Source: Paramyrothecium sp. XJ0827 (lineage: Eukaryota; Ascomycota; Sordariomycetes; Hypocreales; Stachybotryaceae). Taken from it: 64,000 nt of DNA. Location: positions 2,480,001 through 2,544,000 of the forward strand of contig JAJFPB010000003.1 of assembly GCA_020881915.1 (NCBI GenBank), in the 5' to 3' direction. Below are positions 11,607-23,343 of the stretch, in pieces. The notes under the pieces are model-generated. The model searched no databases and was not told the DNA's origin. It saw only the letters and a list, made by a program, of their open reading frames with translations. The stretch's first letter is position 1. Every line of letters begins with the position of its first letter. The translations under genes were made by a program, and so were the position numbers.

Positions 11607-12938
11607 ATGTCGAGACAAACCCGCAACCAGGGCCCCTCGGTGGCCTCTGCCGCCACCCGCCAGAACGAGTATTTCGTCCCCCGCGACGGCATCGACCGCG
11701 AAGTCATCTCGGCCGACATCTGCCGCTACCTGGGCAACGACGCCTTGGTGCGGCCAGGCCACTACGAGGTACGCACACGGTTGCAAGCCCGACGTTTTGT
11801 CATACCACAAGAAACAAACCGCTCACGCTTTTCGCAGAACCCGCAAACTGGCCAAGTCGTCCAAGGCTACTACATCACAGCCTACAGGAACTTGACGACT
11901 GTAAGTAGTCGCACGCCTCGCCCTTACCCGCCGTCGAAACCATTTCAAGCATCCCACTAACTCTCAGCTCCTCTAGGCCATGATAGAGGATCTCAAGGCC
12001 GACTCTGCGCGATGGGACAGTGAGCGCCGGGCTCAGACGTCGCGCAACACTTCCGGAGGTATCATCGCCTCGAGAGATGCCACTGCTGCTGCTGCGAGAC
12101 TCTCATCTAACTCACCTGTAGTACAATACCGCTACTCAGAAACCCACCAGTCGCGTCAACACCTTGGCCCTACCGACACCGCCTACTCATCCGACCCCTA
12201 TGCTCGTGACTCCGGCTATGATGGACCTAGATACCCAGGAACTGGTGCCCCAGGCTACACCGGCGCTGCCGGCGCCTACGCTCCTCAGCAGTCGCAGCAA
12301 GGCTATGCTTCCGCAAGCGGAGGCGCGTATGCAGGATTCCAGCAAGCTCAGCAATCCCCTCCTCCACAGGATCCTAGATATGCTTCTCCCGCTCAGGCGG
12401 CTTCCATGTATCCCGGCGGCCAGGACTCTCCCTACATTGCTACTGGAGCCAACAACCACCGGTCATATGCTTCCGGTGATCCCTATGCTGCCAACAGGAT
12501 TGGAGCCTCAGCCGCCGGTGGCCAGCAACCCATTTATGCTACCTCGGCCCCTCCTCAATCTGGATACCCTGCCTCTTCCTTCTCTGCTTCTTACGCTGGC
12601 CAGGTACCTCAGCAAGCCGCTACCCCTTACGCGCAGCCGCACGATCCCTTCTATGGTCGAGGTGCGTACAAGACCACCTAAACTGTCCCCCCCAAGACTT
12701 TCCATCTGATTTTTTAGCGTCCCCAGCAGGCCAGGCCACCCAGAACCAGCAAGGCTATCCGGCCCAGGCCCAGCAGGCTCAGCAGCAGCAGCAGTTTGAA
12801 CCGGCTACCCACTCACGTACCCCTGCTGCCACGGCCAGTACCCAGGCAACATCCGGTGGCCAAAATGCTCGTCGTAGTGACCGGGATAGCGAAAACAGAC
12901 ATTCCACGGACAGGCACCACCGCGCTGCACGTCGGTAG
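11607..12938 (+). CDS. RfeG-like conserved fungal protein, putative transcription factor
   Basis: Four exons give 376 residues: 11607-11768, 11838-11900, 11977-12661 and 12718-12938, with introns of 69, 76 and 56 nt, all keeping frame. The first about 100 residues form the conserved part (EYFVPRDGIDREVISADICR, YLGNDALVRPGHYE, then VQGYYITAYRNLTTAMIEDL). I recognise this as the N-terminal block of proteins annotated in fungi as transcription factor RfeG; the biochemical role is not established from sequence. The rest is low complexity, rich in Gln, Ala, Ser, Tyr, Pro and Gly, with repeated YA-type steps. It ends in a basic tail (RRSDRDSERHSTDRHHRAARR region). The start ATG is the first after the pyrimidine-rich leader. 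The shorter open frame ending at 12681 is intron read-through: GTGCGT at 12662 is a good donor, and the frame resumes in Gln-rich sequence. Confidence 0.75.
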
Positions 12939-14078
12939 AGTTCGACCAATCGCGGAGCGAACCTTCCCATCTGGACATGAGCGTCGAAAGACGGCCTCTT
13001 CACTGGCCTCTGTGAATCGCCATCTACCTCTTATGACAGCGCTTGTGACGGCGCGTTGATTTCTGCATAGTAACTGCGACCCCATTGGAGTTCAACTGTT
13101 TTTCTTTTCCGTTCTGGATCGGCGTCATTGCAACCTCTCTTCTGGTTTATCATTCCATGGCTGGCATCTGGATTTCTCTGGCTAATACCACTTCCGGGAT
13201 TCGCAACTCTGCATTCCACGCACGAGGATTTTACCTTTCCTAGGATGGATAGTGTCATTTGGTGACCGATATCAGTTTTCCTGGATTTTCAAACCCTGAT
13301 TGGATACATACCTTTTCTCGCCCACCTGACGCTCGTCGTCTTCCAAGACCAACCAACATCCCACGGGTTCGGTCCTTGTTGGGACGACTACTTCCCCGGT
13401 AATATCTTTTTACCAATCAGCTGGCAATTTGTCAACGATAATGACCATCATGGACGATTCATTCTGCATGTGTCTTTGCCTATGGTTTCCAAGGCGCTGG
13501 GTAGGAAAAGAAAGATTATTATGATATACGTCTTGTGGTGGGTGAATCATACGCTCTTGCTGCCCGGACCGGCCTTCTGGCGTGGTTTCCTGTTTTTGTC
13601 CGGACCTGGTGTTTTCTCTCATTTGCGGCAGCTGAACCTTTTTCCGGCTGTTGTTTCTTTCGCATTTCATGTTGTTAATAGAATGGTAAGGTCGAGGTCC
13701 AAGGGCAGCAAGGTAAGCGTTATGAGTTTGTATATATTAGCCGAAGCTCACGAGAAAGGATATTCCCCATTCCATCATCTTACATTCTACTTCCGGATCT
13801 TGCCAGAGGATTGCTCGTCATGTGCCATGACTAACTCAGAAGCTTTTCTCACACAGCCAGTCTCACAGAGTCGCTTTACTGGTAGGAGGATCGCATCTCA
13901 TATTTCTGGATTCCTGTTGGATTTTTTTTTTCCTGGACCAACAATAATCAGCGGCACCGCCACTACCTCAAGTCGATGAAATTCACCAAGATCATGAGGA
14001 GCGGCACGGATCAGCTTGCCGTCAACACACGAGCAGTAATACATAATGATTCGAGTGGTAAGCTAACGGCTTAAAATT
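12939..14078. other. Intergenic, mostly 3' flank of the RfeG-like gene
   Basis: A 169-codon plus-strand frame at 13470-13979 exists but lacks any recognisable motif and is of AT/T-rich composition, like untranslated sequence. I see no gene here that I can support. Confidence 0.45.
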
Positions 14079-14321
14079 CTACCAAAGGATCAGTTCCGTA
14101 GGAACGAGCAACAGCCGGAAATGTAGACCATGGTGACACAGCAACTGCAGCATGCCAAATGGATCTTCTTCAGCAATTACCTGATATAAAGGCACACCTT
14201 CACGATGATAGGCTTTTGCCCCTTTCACAGGACCGCCCATCCAGCGAGCACCAATATTCGACGCTTTCGCCAGGCCAAGCAAACCGATCAAGACGAAGGA
14301 GAGTCTCAACCTTGGGGGCAT
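14079..14321 (-). CDS. Small putative secreted protein
   Basis: An ATG-started minus-strand frame of 80 codons begins with a classic signal peptide: a basic start (MPPRLRLS), a hydrophobic core (FVLIGLLGLA) and a small-residue cleavage region (KAS). The predicted mature part begins around SNIGARWMGGPVKGAKAYH and is short. The frame ends in a hydrophobic tail that looks less natural. In the neighbouring frame the last 18 codons (about 14088-14141) read as a cysteine-pair pattern, CCVTMVYISGCCSFLRN, so an unrecognised splice or a frameshift may join them. I cannot place a good intron to do so. It may be a small secreted effector-like protein. No homologue is recognised. Confidence 0.4.
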   Translation of the reverse strand: MPPRLRLSFVLIGLLGLAKASNIGARWMGGPVKGAKAYHREGVPLYQVIAEEDPFGMLQLLCHHGLHFRLLLVPTELILW

Positions 14322-14513
14322 GAGCAGGGAAATAGGAAAGTGGAAGCGCGGAGTTTGATGTTAATTCTTTGTATTATCTATTAATTGGCGGGTTGTCCTT
14401 GGGTTGTTAGGTGGGAATGTATGACAAGCTAATATGAGGCATTACCCAAACACTTCAAGGACGTGAAGTGTGTGCTCCTTTTCCCTTATATGTAATAGGA
14501 CCTGCGGGGCTAT

Positions 14514-14906
14514 TCACACCCTAGTATTGAGTATCCGAGCGTCACTTGCCCGGTCCACTACTCCTTGGATCCAGTCTTGACATTTTTGTGCATCCCATGC
14601 ACATGCTTTGCCTGACCACACTGTTTGTGGATTATTGCACATCTCGCGGAAGCGGTCGAAGTCCTCTGCAGCGACAGATCCTAGTAAGATACTAGAGACG
14701 AGGCGGAGACCGGCTCTTTCTTGACAGCTCTCTGGCATTTCCCCTACCTCTTCGAGACACTCCATATTGCCATTGGCTGTGGGTGCAACGAATATGTAAC
14801 AGCCTGAGCCCGCTGTACCCGTCTGGATGAAGAGACGATGATCTGCGTGACCTCCACTCTCAACCAACGGCTTATAGGTGAGATGGCGGACGGGATAGCG
14901 ACCCAT
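14514..14906 (-). CDS. Small conserved hypothetical protein
   Basis: The start is placed at the ATG at 14906 (MGRYPVRHLTYKP), giving 130 residues. The frame is open upstream to 15146, but that extra part is Pro/Ser/Thr-rich and unlike a conserved domain. The remaining sequence (HADHRLFIQTGTAGSG, then LRLVSSILLGSVAAEDFDRF, then KCQDWIQGVVDRASD) resembles a family of small, often multicopy, uncharacterised ascomycete proteins. That family has an H-L-F-I-x-T-G strand, a later cysteine and a C-x-D/E-W-V/I helix near the end. Function is unknown. An overlapping frame on the same strand (14744-15277) starts with a membrane-like segment and could contribute a spliced 5' exon, which I cannot confirm. 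Confidence 0.45.
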   Translation of the reverse strand: MGRYPVRHLTYKPLVESGGHADHRLFIQTGTAGSGCYIFVAPTANGNMECLEEVGEMPESCQERAGLRLVSSILLGSVAAEDFDRFREMCNNPQTVWSGKACAWDAQKCQDWIQGVVDRASDARILNTRV

Positions 14907-17900
14907 AACTGGTGTGCGTGTAGGACGAGGTATTGCACAGGGACCGCACGGCAGTGGAAGGACAGCGCCGGAGCTGCCTGTATGCCTTGACGGGAAGGTT
15001 GGTGAAGGCGTGGGCAAATGTGGTGGCCGTTGGTGCTGCTGCGAGCTGGGGCAAGAACGGTAGAAGATGGCGATGTGTAGGCAGAAGGACGGGGCAGTAG
15101 GGGGAGAAATGCCGCAGCAGAATTCGGTGCCGATGATGCGTTCCATCTTGATGTCTTTGTAGCAGATCGTGGAATGCTAGACGTTACGATGACTGAAATG
15201 GTGACTATGAACAAATTTGTGACGATGAGTCTGATACAGATGTAAGAGGAGATCAGGACGAGCCTTAAGCGATTCATGTATCAACACAACTTCTCCAATT
15301 TGAGAGAACGCCTGCTTGCAAAGGGCTTTATATCGTATTTACATGTTCATTGTCATTTTGTGTCTGGCTGTCTCATGCGTGACTGTACTATGCAATGACG
15401 ATGCCTTCGCCAATGATGAAGGTAATGCCCTGCTTCTCACCCTTCAAGAGAACCGTGACAACACCAAGAATTCTGACGGGCCGATGAACATGCAAAGATG
15501 GAACCACAGGGCAGAAAATCACCTTGTCTTAGGTTTGAGACATCCAAGGTTTAGAGGGGCGGGCGGTTTCAATGGTCCACTCATGCAGAAGGTTCACCAA
15601 GGGAGCGTCGTTCTCGCTTGTCTTTTCGATTCGTAGGTCGGTTAGCACGTACAGCCGCACAGACCACGAACTGGGTATCCAACTAGGTTTTGTGTTTTCT
15701 TGATGGCCCGTCGTGGTCAGCATGGCGCTCGAGATGGCCTCATTCATACTTCATGCCAAGATGGCACAAGGCCTTTGGTGGGGAGGCAGTCGGGCCCTCT
15801 TTTCACCAAACTCACAGTCGCCGAATAAGCTCTCAGATCGTGACTATGCTGGCAAATAGGTTCGAGACATAAGCACCCAGATCTGTGCTCTGTTCTCCCA
15901 GATTACCTACCTGCTTCTGCAATTGGTTCTCCTGGACCCCACCTACACAATGCACGCAGCATGCGTGGCCTCCATCCATGCCTTGCGGCCAACGGTAAGA
16001 CGACATCACCCCTACAGCCCGGACCTGCCAGCAAAGAGATAGGACTATGATCAAACATACAGGCTACGCAATGACTTATCTCGTTCTAACCGCGCTAGAC
16101 AACTATGGTCGAAAATAACAATTGGCTTGAGTTGGACCAGAGCTTATGGGGTGGATGTACCGGAAGGACAATAGAGAAGAAATTGGCAAGGTTTGCATTA
16201 AAATACTAAATTGTTTGTAAATTGGAACGATTCCGTGTCCGCCCAAGTCGCCGCTTATAGTATCTTCGTCTCCAGAGCCATCCATTTAGGCAAGGTTCTC
16301 CCGGCCGGGACGGGCCCTTCAGCGTGCCGGCCCCGCACCGTTCCTGGGCGGGCGGGCGGACGGGGTAGTGGGTCACTGTTCCGTCGGCTGCTTGCGAGAG
16401 TCCAAGTCGCTAGTAACAAAATTGAAGATTAAAAAGAACAATAAGGATGACAAGTATTTTTTTATACATCAAACACTATAATACCCCTTCTAAGAAATCG
16501 ATGGTGATAGTATGCATGTAGTGTTATCATCTAAAACCCATTTGAAACCACTTGAAAGCCAACTGCCACGTTGTATTGCTAACTGCAGGAATGAAATCCT
16601 GGTGTCATATTGGTTCTGCTCACCGGCTAGGCATATGCAATGCTAGGACCAGTCGCCGGGGCTGACATCACCTACAACGAAGATGCGACATTCAAAATCT
16701 TGTGTAACGAGGATCGGCATTACATTGCGTCTCATCGGCAATGGCAAACCCACTTTGACTTGGTTTGGCCAACTGGTTGGGCGCGTCGTATCAGGCGGTC
16801 AACGGTGCGACTACCAAGCAAGAGGATGCCTTGGTAAACAATGAAGCGTGTTTAGTTCTGGCGTTGCCGAGTAAGAGGTATTCGAATCATATCGTCAACC
16901 TGTACGTTATTTCCATGCTGTCTCTTACCTAATACAAATATGCAGGAGTAGAAGGTCGTGGCTTCTAGGAGATGGCTATGTTCTCTCCAATACCTGCTAC
17001 TAAATGCGTAGATAGTCCCCAAGAGAGTACAATATTCACCTAGAAGCCTGTGATCTCCTGCAGTTTCTAGACCGTATGTCGTGGTTTCTGTAACGGACCA
17101 CCACCCATCGCCCATCGCCGCGCATGATCCGGTAGGGCTTCAAGTTGCTGCCCGGAGCGACATCCAACGTCCAAGGCGGTGAGCCAAAGCAATGCAAGGC
17201 AAGAAAACAAAACAAGGATTGAAGCCAATGCTTCCCCCACGACGCGTAACCTGATTAGGACCTTTGTGGCTTCGAGCTGTCGGCCTCTGGCATTTCAGTG
17301 GCCGACACTGGACCCAGGACCCCTGCCAGCTGGAGCCACTGGAGCAGCACAAAATTTCAATTTTTTCTTCTTCTTTTCCTCGGCACCCTACTTTTTTGCA
17401 CTTTGGGGGAACCAAGGAGGGTTGGGTTGCCAAGACCCTGCTGACCTCTCTCGTGCCGACAATTAGCCCAGCCGGCGGAGGTTAGGGCTTCCTGGCTAAC
17501 ATTTCCCCTCGAGAATTTTCAGGGCCCCTTGTGCATGACGGAGGGATCCTCCCCTCGTGAGTCGCACGTGCGGCGTCGACCCACGACCCCTGGTGCTGGA
17601 AAAAAAGCAACAATGCGCCTTACCCCCCCCCCTCTCTTGATGCCCGGTAACGAGTACCCGAGCCTTCTGCGCCGTCGGACGTGAACTGCACGAGGATGGC
17701 TGAACTGCTTCAAAAGAATCAAAACCAAAAGACAGCAGGCCAGCTCGCATTAGTCACATGGTAAAGGCAAGGGGCTACGAGACAGGTCTGTGCCTGCTGT
17801 TCAAAGTGGCTCAGGAACCCAATACCCGCCAGCACCGCGGTTCCATCTGTGGTAGTTGCAAGTACCCCGCGGGCCTGGAGATCACCCACCTGTACTTTCA

Positions 17901-18488
17901 AGTTCAAAGGCTGGCCGCGGGGACCAGTGCATGATAAGGTCGGCAGGTCAGTCAGTACCTGATGGCTGTAGCAGCCCAGCAGTGACATGTACCTTGCGTA
18001 AGGTAAGGTACTTGGAGCGCCCTACCTGGCACGACCTTGGGCTCGGTACCTTGGGTACGTTGCCGCTGCGTACCGTACCACAAGGTATTCCATATGAACG
18101 GTGTGGAAAGCCGACGCTTTCTCAGGTTCCTTTCATTTCCCCTTCATCCTTCGAGGGCCCGTGACGATCGTCGTTTTCTTCTGAGATTTTATTGAAATTT
18201 CCTTGTGGAACTGTGCATCACTCGGGTCGAACCAACAGCTCCGAAACCCATTCACGTTAATCTTGCACCTCTTGGCTGTGCGGTACCTGACCATATAGCA
18301 CGGTACCCCTTCCTGCTTCGGGTTGTCACTTTTGTCGCTATTCCGCTTCCAGATGCCCCGCTGTACGATTCTGCCACAGCCAAGCAAGTGCACCGCGGGT
18401 CCAAAGTTCACTGTTTCTCTCGCACCTCTGAGTCGGCCGCCTCTTCCACCACTCCCTCACCCAACATCACCGCCCACCGTGATCCGCC
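14907..18488. other. Intergenic stretch, 3.6 kb
   Basis: No supported gene. About 16430-16510 is AT-rich (T-runs) and 16290-16370 is a short GC-rich island. 17340-17400 is a T-rich pyrimidine tract, and 17990-18095 is crowded with AAGGTA, GGTACC and TACCTT elements. The last 300 bases before 18489 are C/T-rich, as expected for the leader of the importin gene. Confidence 0.5.
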
Positions 18489-21400
18489 ATGGATATCGCT
18501 GCCGTAAGGGGGTTGCTCGTTGCGAGCTTGGATCCCGATGCCGACAACAGGCGTCGGGCCGAGCTCCAGCTCAAACAGGTTCGTTGGCTGGCCATCCCAC
18601 CAAAAGACAACAATCTTCCCCTCCATCGTCTTGTGCCCCCTTCCCGACCACCCCACCAAATAATATAGCATCCAACTTCGGCTGTCGTCCAGCGTCCGGA
18701 CCGCGTCGAACCGGGAGAAGAGCCACGGCGTGCTAACAATGTGCTCAACACGGACAGGTCGAGGAACATGCGGGCTTCATGGACTGCCTGCTCGACATCC
18801 TCCATGGCGAGCAGGAGGCCACCGTCCGCCTTTCAAGTTGGTCGCCCCGTTCCCGACTCCAGCACCTCAGTTCGAGTTTGAGAAATGTTGCCTAACACTT
18901 CTGCCTCGCTAGCCGTCATCTACGTTAAAAACCGAGTCAATCGCTCGTGGTACAGCACCGAACAGCTGGCCAACGAGAACTTGATACCCGAAGAAGAAAA
19001 GGCCCGCGTCCGGGAACGCCTTGTGCCTCTTCTCGCCTCATCCGAGGGTCTCGTTCGCCAGCAGCTTATTCCCGTCCTCCAGCGAATCCTGCAGTCCGAC
19101 TTCCCCGACAAGTGGCCGCGATTCATGGACTACACCATGGAGCTGCTCAACACCAACAACCCCGGCTCTGTCCTGGCTGGCCTGCAGTGTTTGCTTGCCA
19201 TATGCCGCGCGTTCCGATACAAGGCGACCGACAGCAACGACCGCCAACACTTTGACAAGATTGTCGAGGCTAGCTTTCCCCGCCTGCTCGCCATCTGCAA
19301 CGAGCTGGTGAACCAGGAGAGCGACGAAGCTGGCGAGATGTTGCACTTGGCTCTCAAGGCATACAAGCACGCCACTTGGGTAGGAGGCTCCCGCTTGGCC
19401 GGAAAATGCTGCCTAGCAATGCAGACACGAGCTGACCGTTCGTCTTTTAGCTTGAGCTATCGCCCTACCTGCAACAGCAGCAGGTTAACATTGCTTGGTG
19501 CACTGTCTTTCTCCAGACCGTTTCCAAGGCCACACCCGCCAGCGCGATGCAGGACGACCCTATGGATCGCGAGAAGCACCATTGGTGGAAGGCCAAGAAG
19601 TGGGCTTACTTCAACCTGAACCGTCTCTTCATCAGGTGTGTTGGTCGTGGCGACATGGCCGCCTTTCGTTTACTGATGGTTGTACAGGCACGGAAACCCC
19701 TCGAGCCCCGGCAAGGGCGAGAACGCCGCGCTTTTCGCCAAGGAATTCGCGACCAATATTGCGCCCGAGATCCTGAAGCACTATCTTCAGGAGATTGAGA
19801 AATGGGTTGCCAAGACGTCGTGGCTGAGCAAGCCGTGCTTGTCCTACACGCTTGTGTTCTTGGACGAGTCGGTACGACCTAAGGAGATGTGGTCGCATCT
19901 CCGCCCCCATCTGACCAACCTCGTCACTCACTTCGTTTTCCCCGTCCTTTGCTTGACCGAGGAGGATATCGAGCAGTTCGAGGATGAGCCGGAGGAGTAC
20001 CTCCACAGGAAGCTGAACTATTTCGAGGAGGCCTCGGCCCCTGACATCGCGGCGACTAACTTCCTCGTCAACCTCACCAAGCATCGCAGAAAGGAAACTT
20101 TCGAGATCCTCAAGTTTGTCAATGCGGTCGTGAACGACTACGAGCAGGCCCCCGATGACAAGAAGAACCACGTCGCCAAGGAGGGTGCTTTGCGCATGAT
20201 TGGCACCTTGGCTCCTGTCATCCTCGGCAAGAAGAGCCCTATCGCCGACCAAATCGAGTACTTCTTGGTCCGCTACGTCTTCCCAGACTTTGCCAGCTCT
20301 CAGGGCTACCTGCGAGCCCGTGCCTGCGACACGATCGAAAAATTCGAGCAACTAAACTTCCAGGACCAGAACAACCTCCTTACCATCTACCGCCACATCC
20401 TCGACTGCATGGCCGACCCTGCCCTTCCGGTCCGAGTTACTGCTGCTCTCGCCCTGCAACCGCTTATCAGGCACGATGTCATCCGCGTCAGCATGCAGCA
20501 GAGCATCCCTACCATCATGCAGCAACTTTTGAAGCTTGCCAACGAGGCGGATATTGACGCTCTGGCCAATGTCATGGAGGACTTTGTTGAGGTTTTCGCT
20601 GCCGAGCTTACTCCCTTCGCTGTTGCTCTCTGTGAGCAGCTGCGCGACACCTATCTGCGCATTGTTCGTGAGCTTCTGGAGAAGGAGAGCAAGGCTGGCG
20701 ATGATGGCGAGGGCTACGGCGACTACGACGACAAGAGCATTACCGCACTCGGAGTTCTTCAGACTATTGGCACACTGATCCTTACCCTGGAAAGCACGCC
20801 GGATGTTCTCCTGCACATCGAGGCTGTTCTCATGCCTGTTATCAAGGTGACTCTGGAGAACAAGCTCTACGGTTCGTTCTTCACCCTTTTGACAAGTCGC
20901 TGAGCGGACAATGCTGACGTTGGAAACAGATCTGTACAATGAGGCGTTTGAGATTATCGACAGCTGCACGTTCGCTGCCAAGGGCATCTCACCTAACATG
21001 TGGCAGGCCTTTGAGCTTATCCACACCACGTTCAAGTCAGGGGGCGAGTACTACCTGGAGGATATGCTGCCTGCGCTCGACAACTTTGTGCAGTTTGGAG
21101 CAGCTCACCTCGTCCAGAAGCCCGAGTACATCCAGGCGCTTTACTCCATGGTTGCCGACATGTTCAGCGACAACGTGCAGGGCGGCATCGAAAGGAAGTG
21201 CGCTTGCAAGCTCGCCGAGGCTCTGATGCTGAGCCTCCGAGGACACATTGATCAATGCGTGGAGGGCTTCATCGTCATGGCCATGACCATCCTGGCTTCC
21301 CAGGATGTCAAGGTCAAGAGCTACAAGATCCACCTGATGGAAATGGTCATCAACGCCATCCACTACAACCCTCTCCTAACCCTACAGGTGCTGGAGACCA

Positions 21401-22267
21401 AGGGCTGGACGAACCGGTTCTTCAGCCTGTGGTTCGGCAGCATGACCTCTTTCTCACGTGTGCACGACAAGAAGCTGTGCATTGTAGCCATCTCTGCTCT
21501 GCTGAGCGTAAACCACGAGCAGGTCCCCGCCAGCGTCTCGGTCGGTTGGCCTCGCCTGCTCCAGGGCATCACCGAGCTGTTCAAGACGCTCCCGGGCGCA
21601 TTGAAGAGTAAGTCATTCATGCTGCCGGTATGGTTGCTGTTTCGGATTGAGCTAACATAGTTGAAGGTCGTGAGGAGGCCCTGCGTGATGACTTCCACTT
21701 CGACTCCACCTATGACTACGGCGAGGACGACGAGTGGGCCGAGGACGAGACTCAGTGGGCTGCCGAGGAGGAGGTTGCCGAGGAAGAGGCGACTGACGCC
21801 AAGGATGAGAGCCAAGCCTACCTGGACTTCCTCAACGAAGAGGTGAGTGCCTCCAACCTCCACTAGATACTGTGAGGTGTCAAAGCTAACGTTCGTACAG
21901 GCCCAGAAGTTCAGTCGGGTTCTTTCCGCCGACGACGAAGATGATCTTGGCGAGGATAGCGTCCTTCTCGAGTCTCCTCTTGACAAGATTGAACCTTATC
22001 AATTATTCAAGGGTACCCTGCTGAGTAGGTGTCTGCATTTCCTCGTTTTCCAGAATTGTGTGTCTAATGTGAACTCCAGAAATGCAACAAGAACAGCCAC
22101 AGTTCTACGCGTCACTGGCTGGGCACCTTTCCGCCGACGAGCAGGGTGTAATCCAGAACATCTTTGTCAAGGCGGACGAGATCGCGGCCCAGCAAGCTCA
22201 GCAGGCCGAGCAGGCTCAGCTGCTTGCCCAGCAGCAAGCTGGAGCAGCCAACGGCGGCGCTAGCTAG
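18489..22267 (+). CDS. NMD5: Importin beta-family nuclear transport receptor (Sxm1/Nmd5, importin-7/8 type)
   Basis: Karyopherin that would carry cargo proteins through the nuclear pore, bound to Ran-GTP for release. Nine exons are inferred: 18489-18578, 18758-18836, 18913-19379, 19451-19635, 19688-20871, 20930-21607, 21667-21842, 21901-22024 and 22080-22267, giving 1056 residues, the usual size. The N-terminal importin-beta domain is visible (NRRRAELQLKQVEEHAGF, then TVIYVKNRVNRSWY, DFPDKWPRFMDY). HEAT-like helices run through the middle, with landmarks HHWWKAKKWAYFNLNRLF, RARACDTIEKFEQLNF and LCIVAISALLSV. An acidic stretch rich in Glu and Asp follows (DYGEDDEWAEDETQWAAEEE), as in Sxm1, and a Gln/Ala-rich tail ends the protein. 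All nine exons keep phase. At the sixth intron the acceptor at 21666 is preferred over 21660, because the CTAAC branch site lies too close to the latter; the choice changes two residues. Confidence 0.95.
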
Positions 22268-23343
22268 ATGCGGACGCCGACGCCTAGCCGAAGATGTCGG
22301 TCGAAAGTTGTTGTGTCTCGCGTCGCCTATCCTATTGAACTCCCGCCGCTTTACGCGATCTACTGGGAAATGTAGAGAGTGGTTCGAAGGCAGTTCAACG
22401 AGGCGGCAATTCAAGAAAGCGAAGGCGCGAAGACGAAGATAGGAACGACTCCACTTGCTCGATGCGATTGAATGACGCAAGGGCCAAGATGATGCTGTTC
22501 AAACAAATCGAGTACCGCAACCTTGACCTGGCATCTGAGGGGATATTTATTTGCGGATGGCGAGAAATGGGGGCAGTTGCGATGCGATGAATCGGGCAAG
22601 ATCCGAACGGGACAAAGAAGACAACCGCTGCAAAGCGGACATAGGGAAGAAGAAGAGGTCTGTCTGTGGGCGGCAATTGGGTCATGTGGGAAATGATAGA
22701 GCGAATGTACCATGGATCGTGATATTGGTGGAGCGTGTAAAGGGGGATGGATCGCCCCGGCGTCGAAAATACCAGTGGCCTCTGTACCTAGTTAGGCCGC
22801 CTAGGAACACTCACCCAAGTAGAGCATCAGCAGTGTATAGCTGTGTTGCCAATGAAGTTAAACCGTTAAATAGTCAAGCTAAGACAAGTCGAGTCGTGAT
22901 GGCAAGTTGCACAAGGTGAAACATTGAAAGTGCTGTGCTGGGTTGTGAGTGCAAGTCGCGGCAGTTGTGTTGCTGTTTGAGCCCAAGGGGAATGTTGTTG
23001 GGGATTGTTTGTGGTTCTGCGGTCATCGGCGTGTTCCGCTTAAACGACGGCATCTGCCGTGGCTGAGGCACTAGCAGGTGTCACGGCCCCTTGGCGATCT
23101 ACTGTAGGTGGTCTAGAGCTTTGGTGCTTTTCACCCCTGTTCTCGACCCTTCGTGCCCACCCACCGGGATCGGACTTGACTTGACTTGGTGCAATTGCAT
23201 GCTCGCTGAGAGTCTTGTCTGTTACTCTTCCAAACGTTCTTTCTTTCCCTTCTCGAGATTACTTCAAAACGTGCTGCTGTGGCGCCACTTGCTTGCATTG
23301 CCGCTGAAGATTTCCGCACTGCAGGACTAGGCGGTCAGTCAGG
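22268..23343. other. Intergenic, importin 3' to ISN1 5'
   Basis: About 1.1 kb holding the importin 3' flank and the ISN1 promoter. Minus-strand frames at 22395-22713 have no motif. The C/T-rich stretch at 23200-23265 fits a leader for the ISN1 start at 23344. Confidence 0.5.

Noticed and set aside
10861..11895. 344-codon plus-strand open frame
   Set aside because: It is translated pyrimidine- and CAG-rich leader that overlaps exons of the RfeG-like gene in another frame. It is not a separate gene.
13470..13979. 169-codon plus-strand open frame
   Set aside because: It lies in the 3' flank of the RfeG-like gene, is rich in Phe and Leu from T-rich sequence and has no motif.
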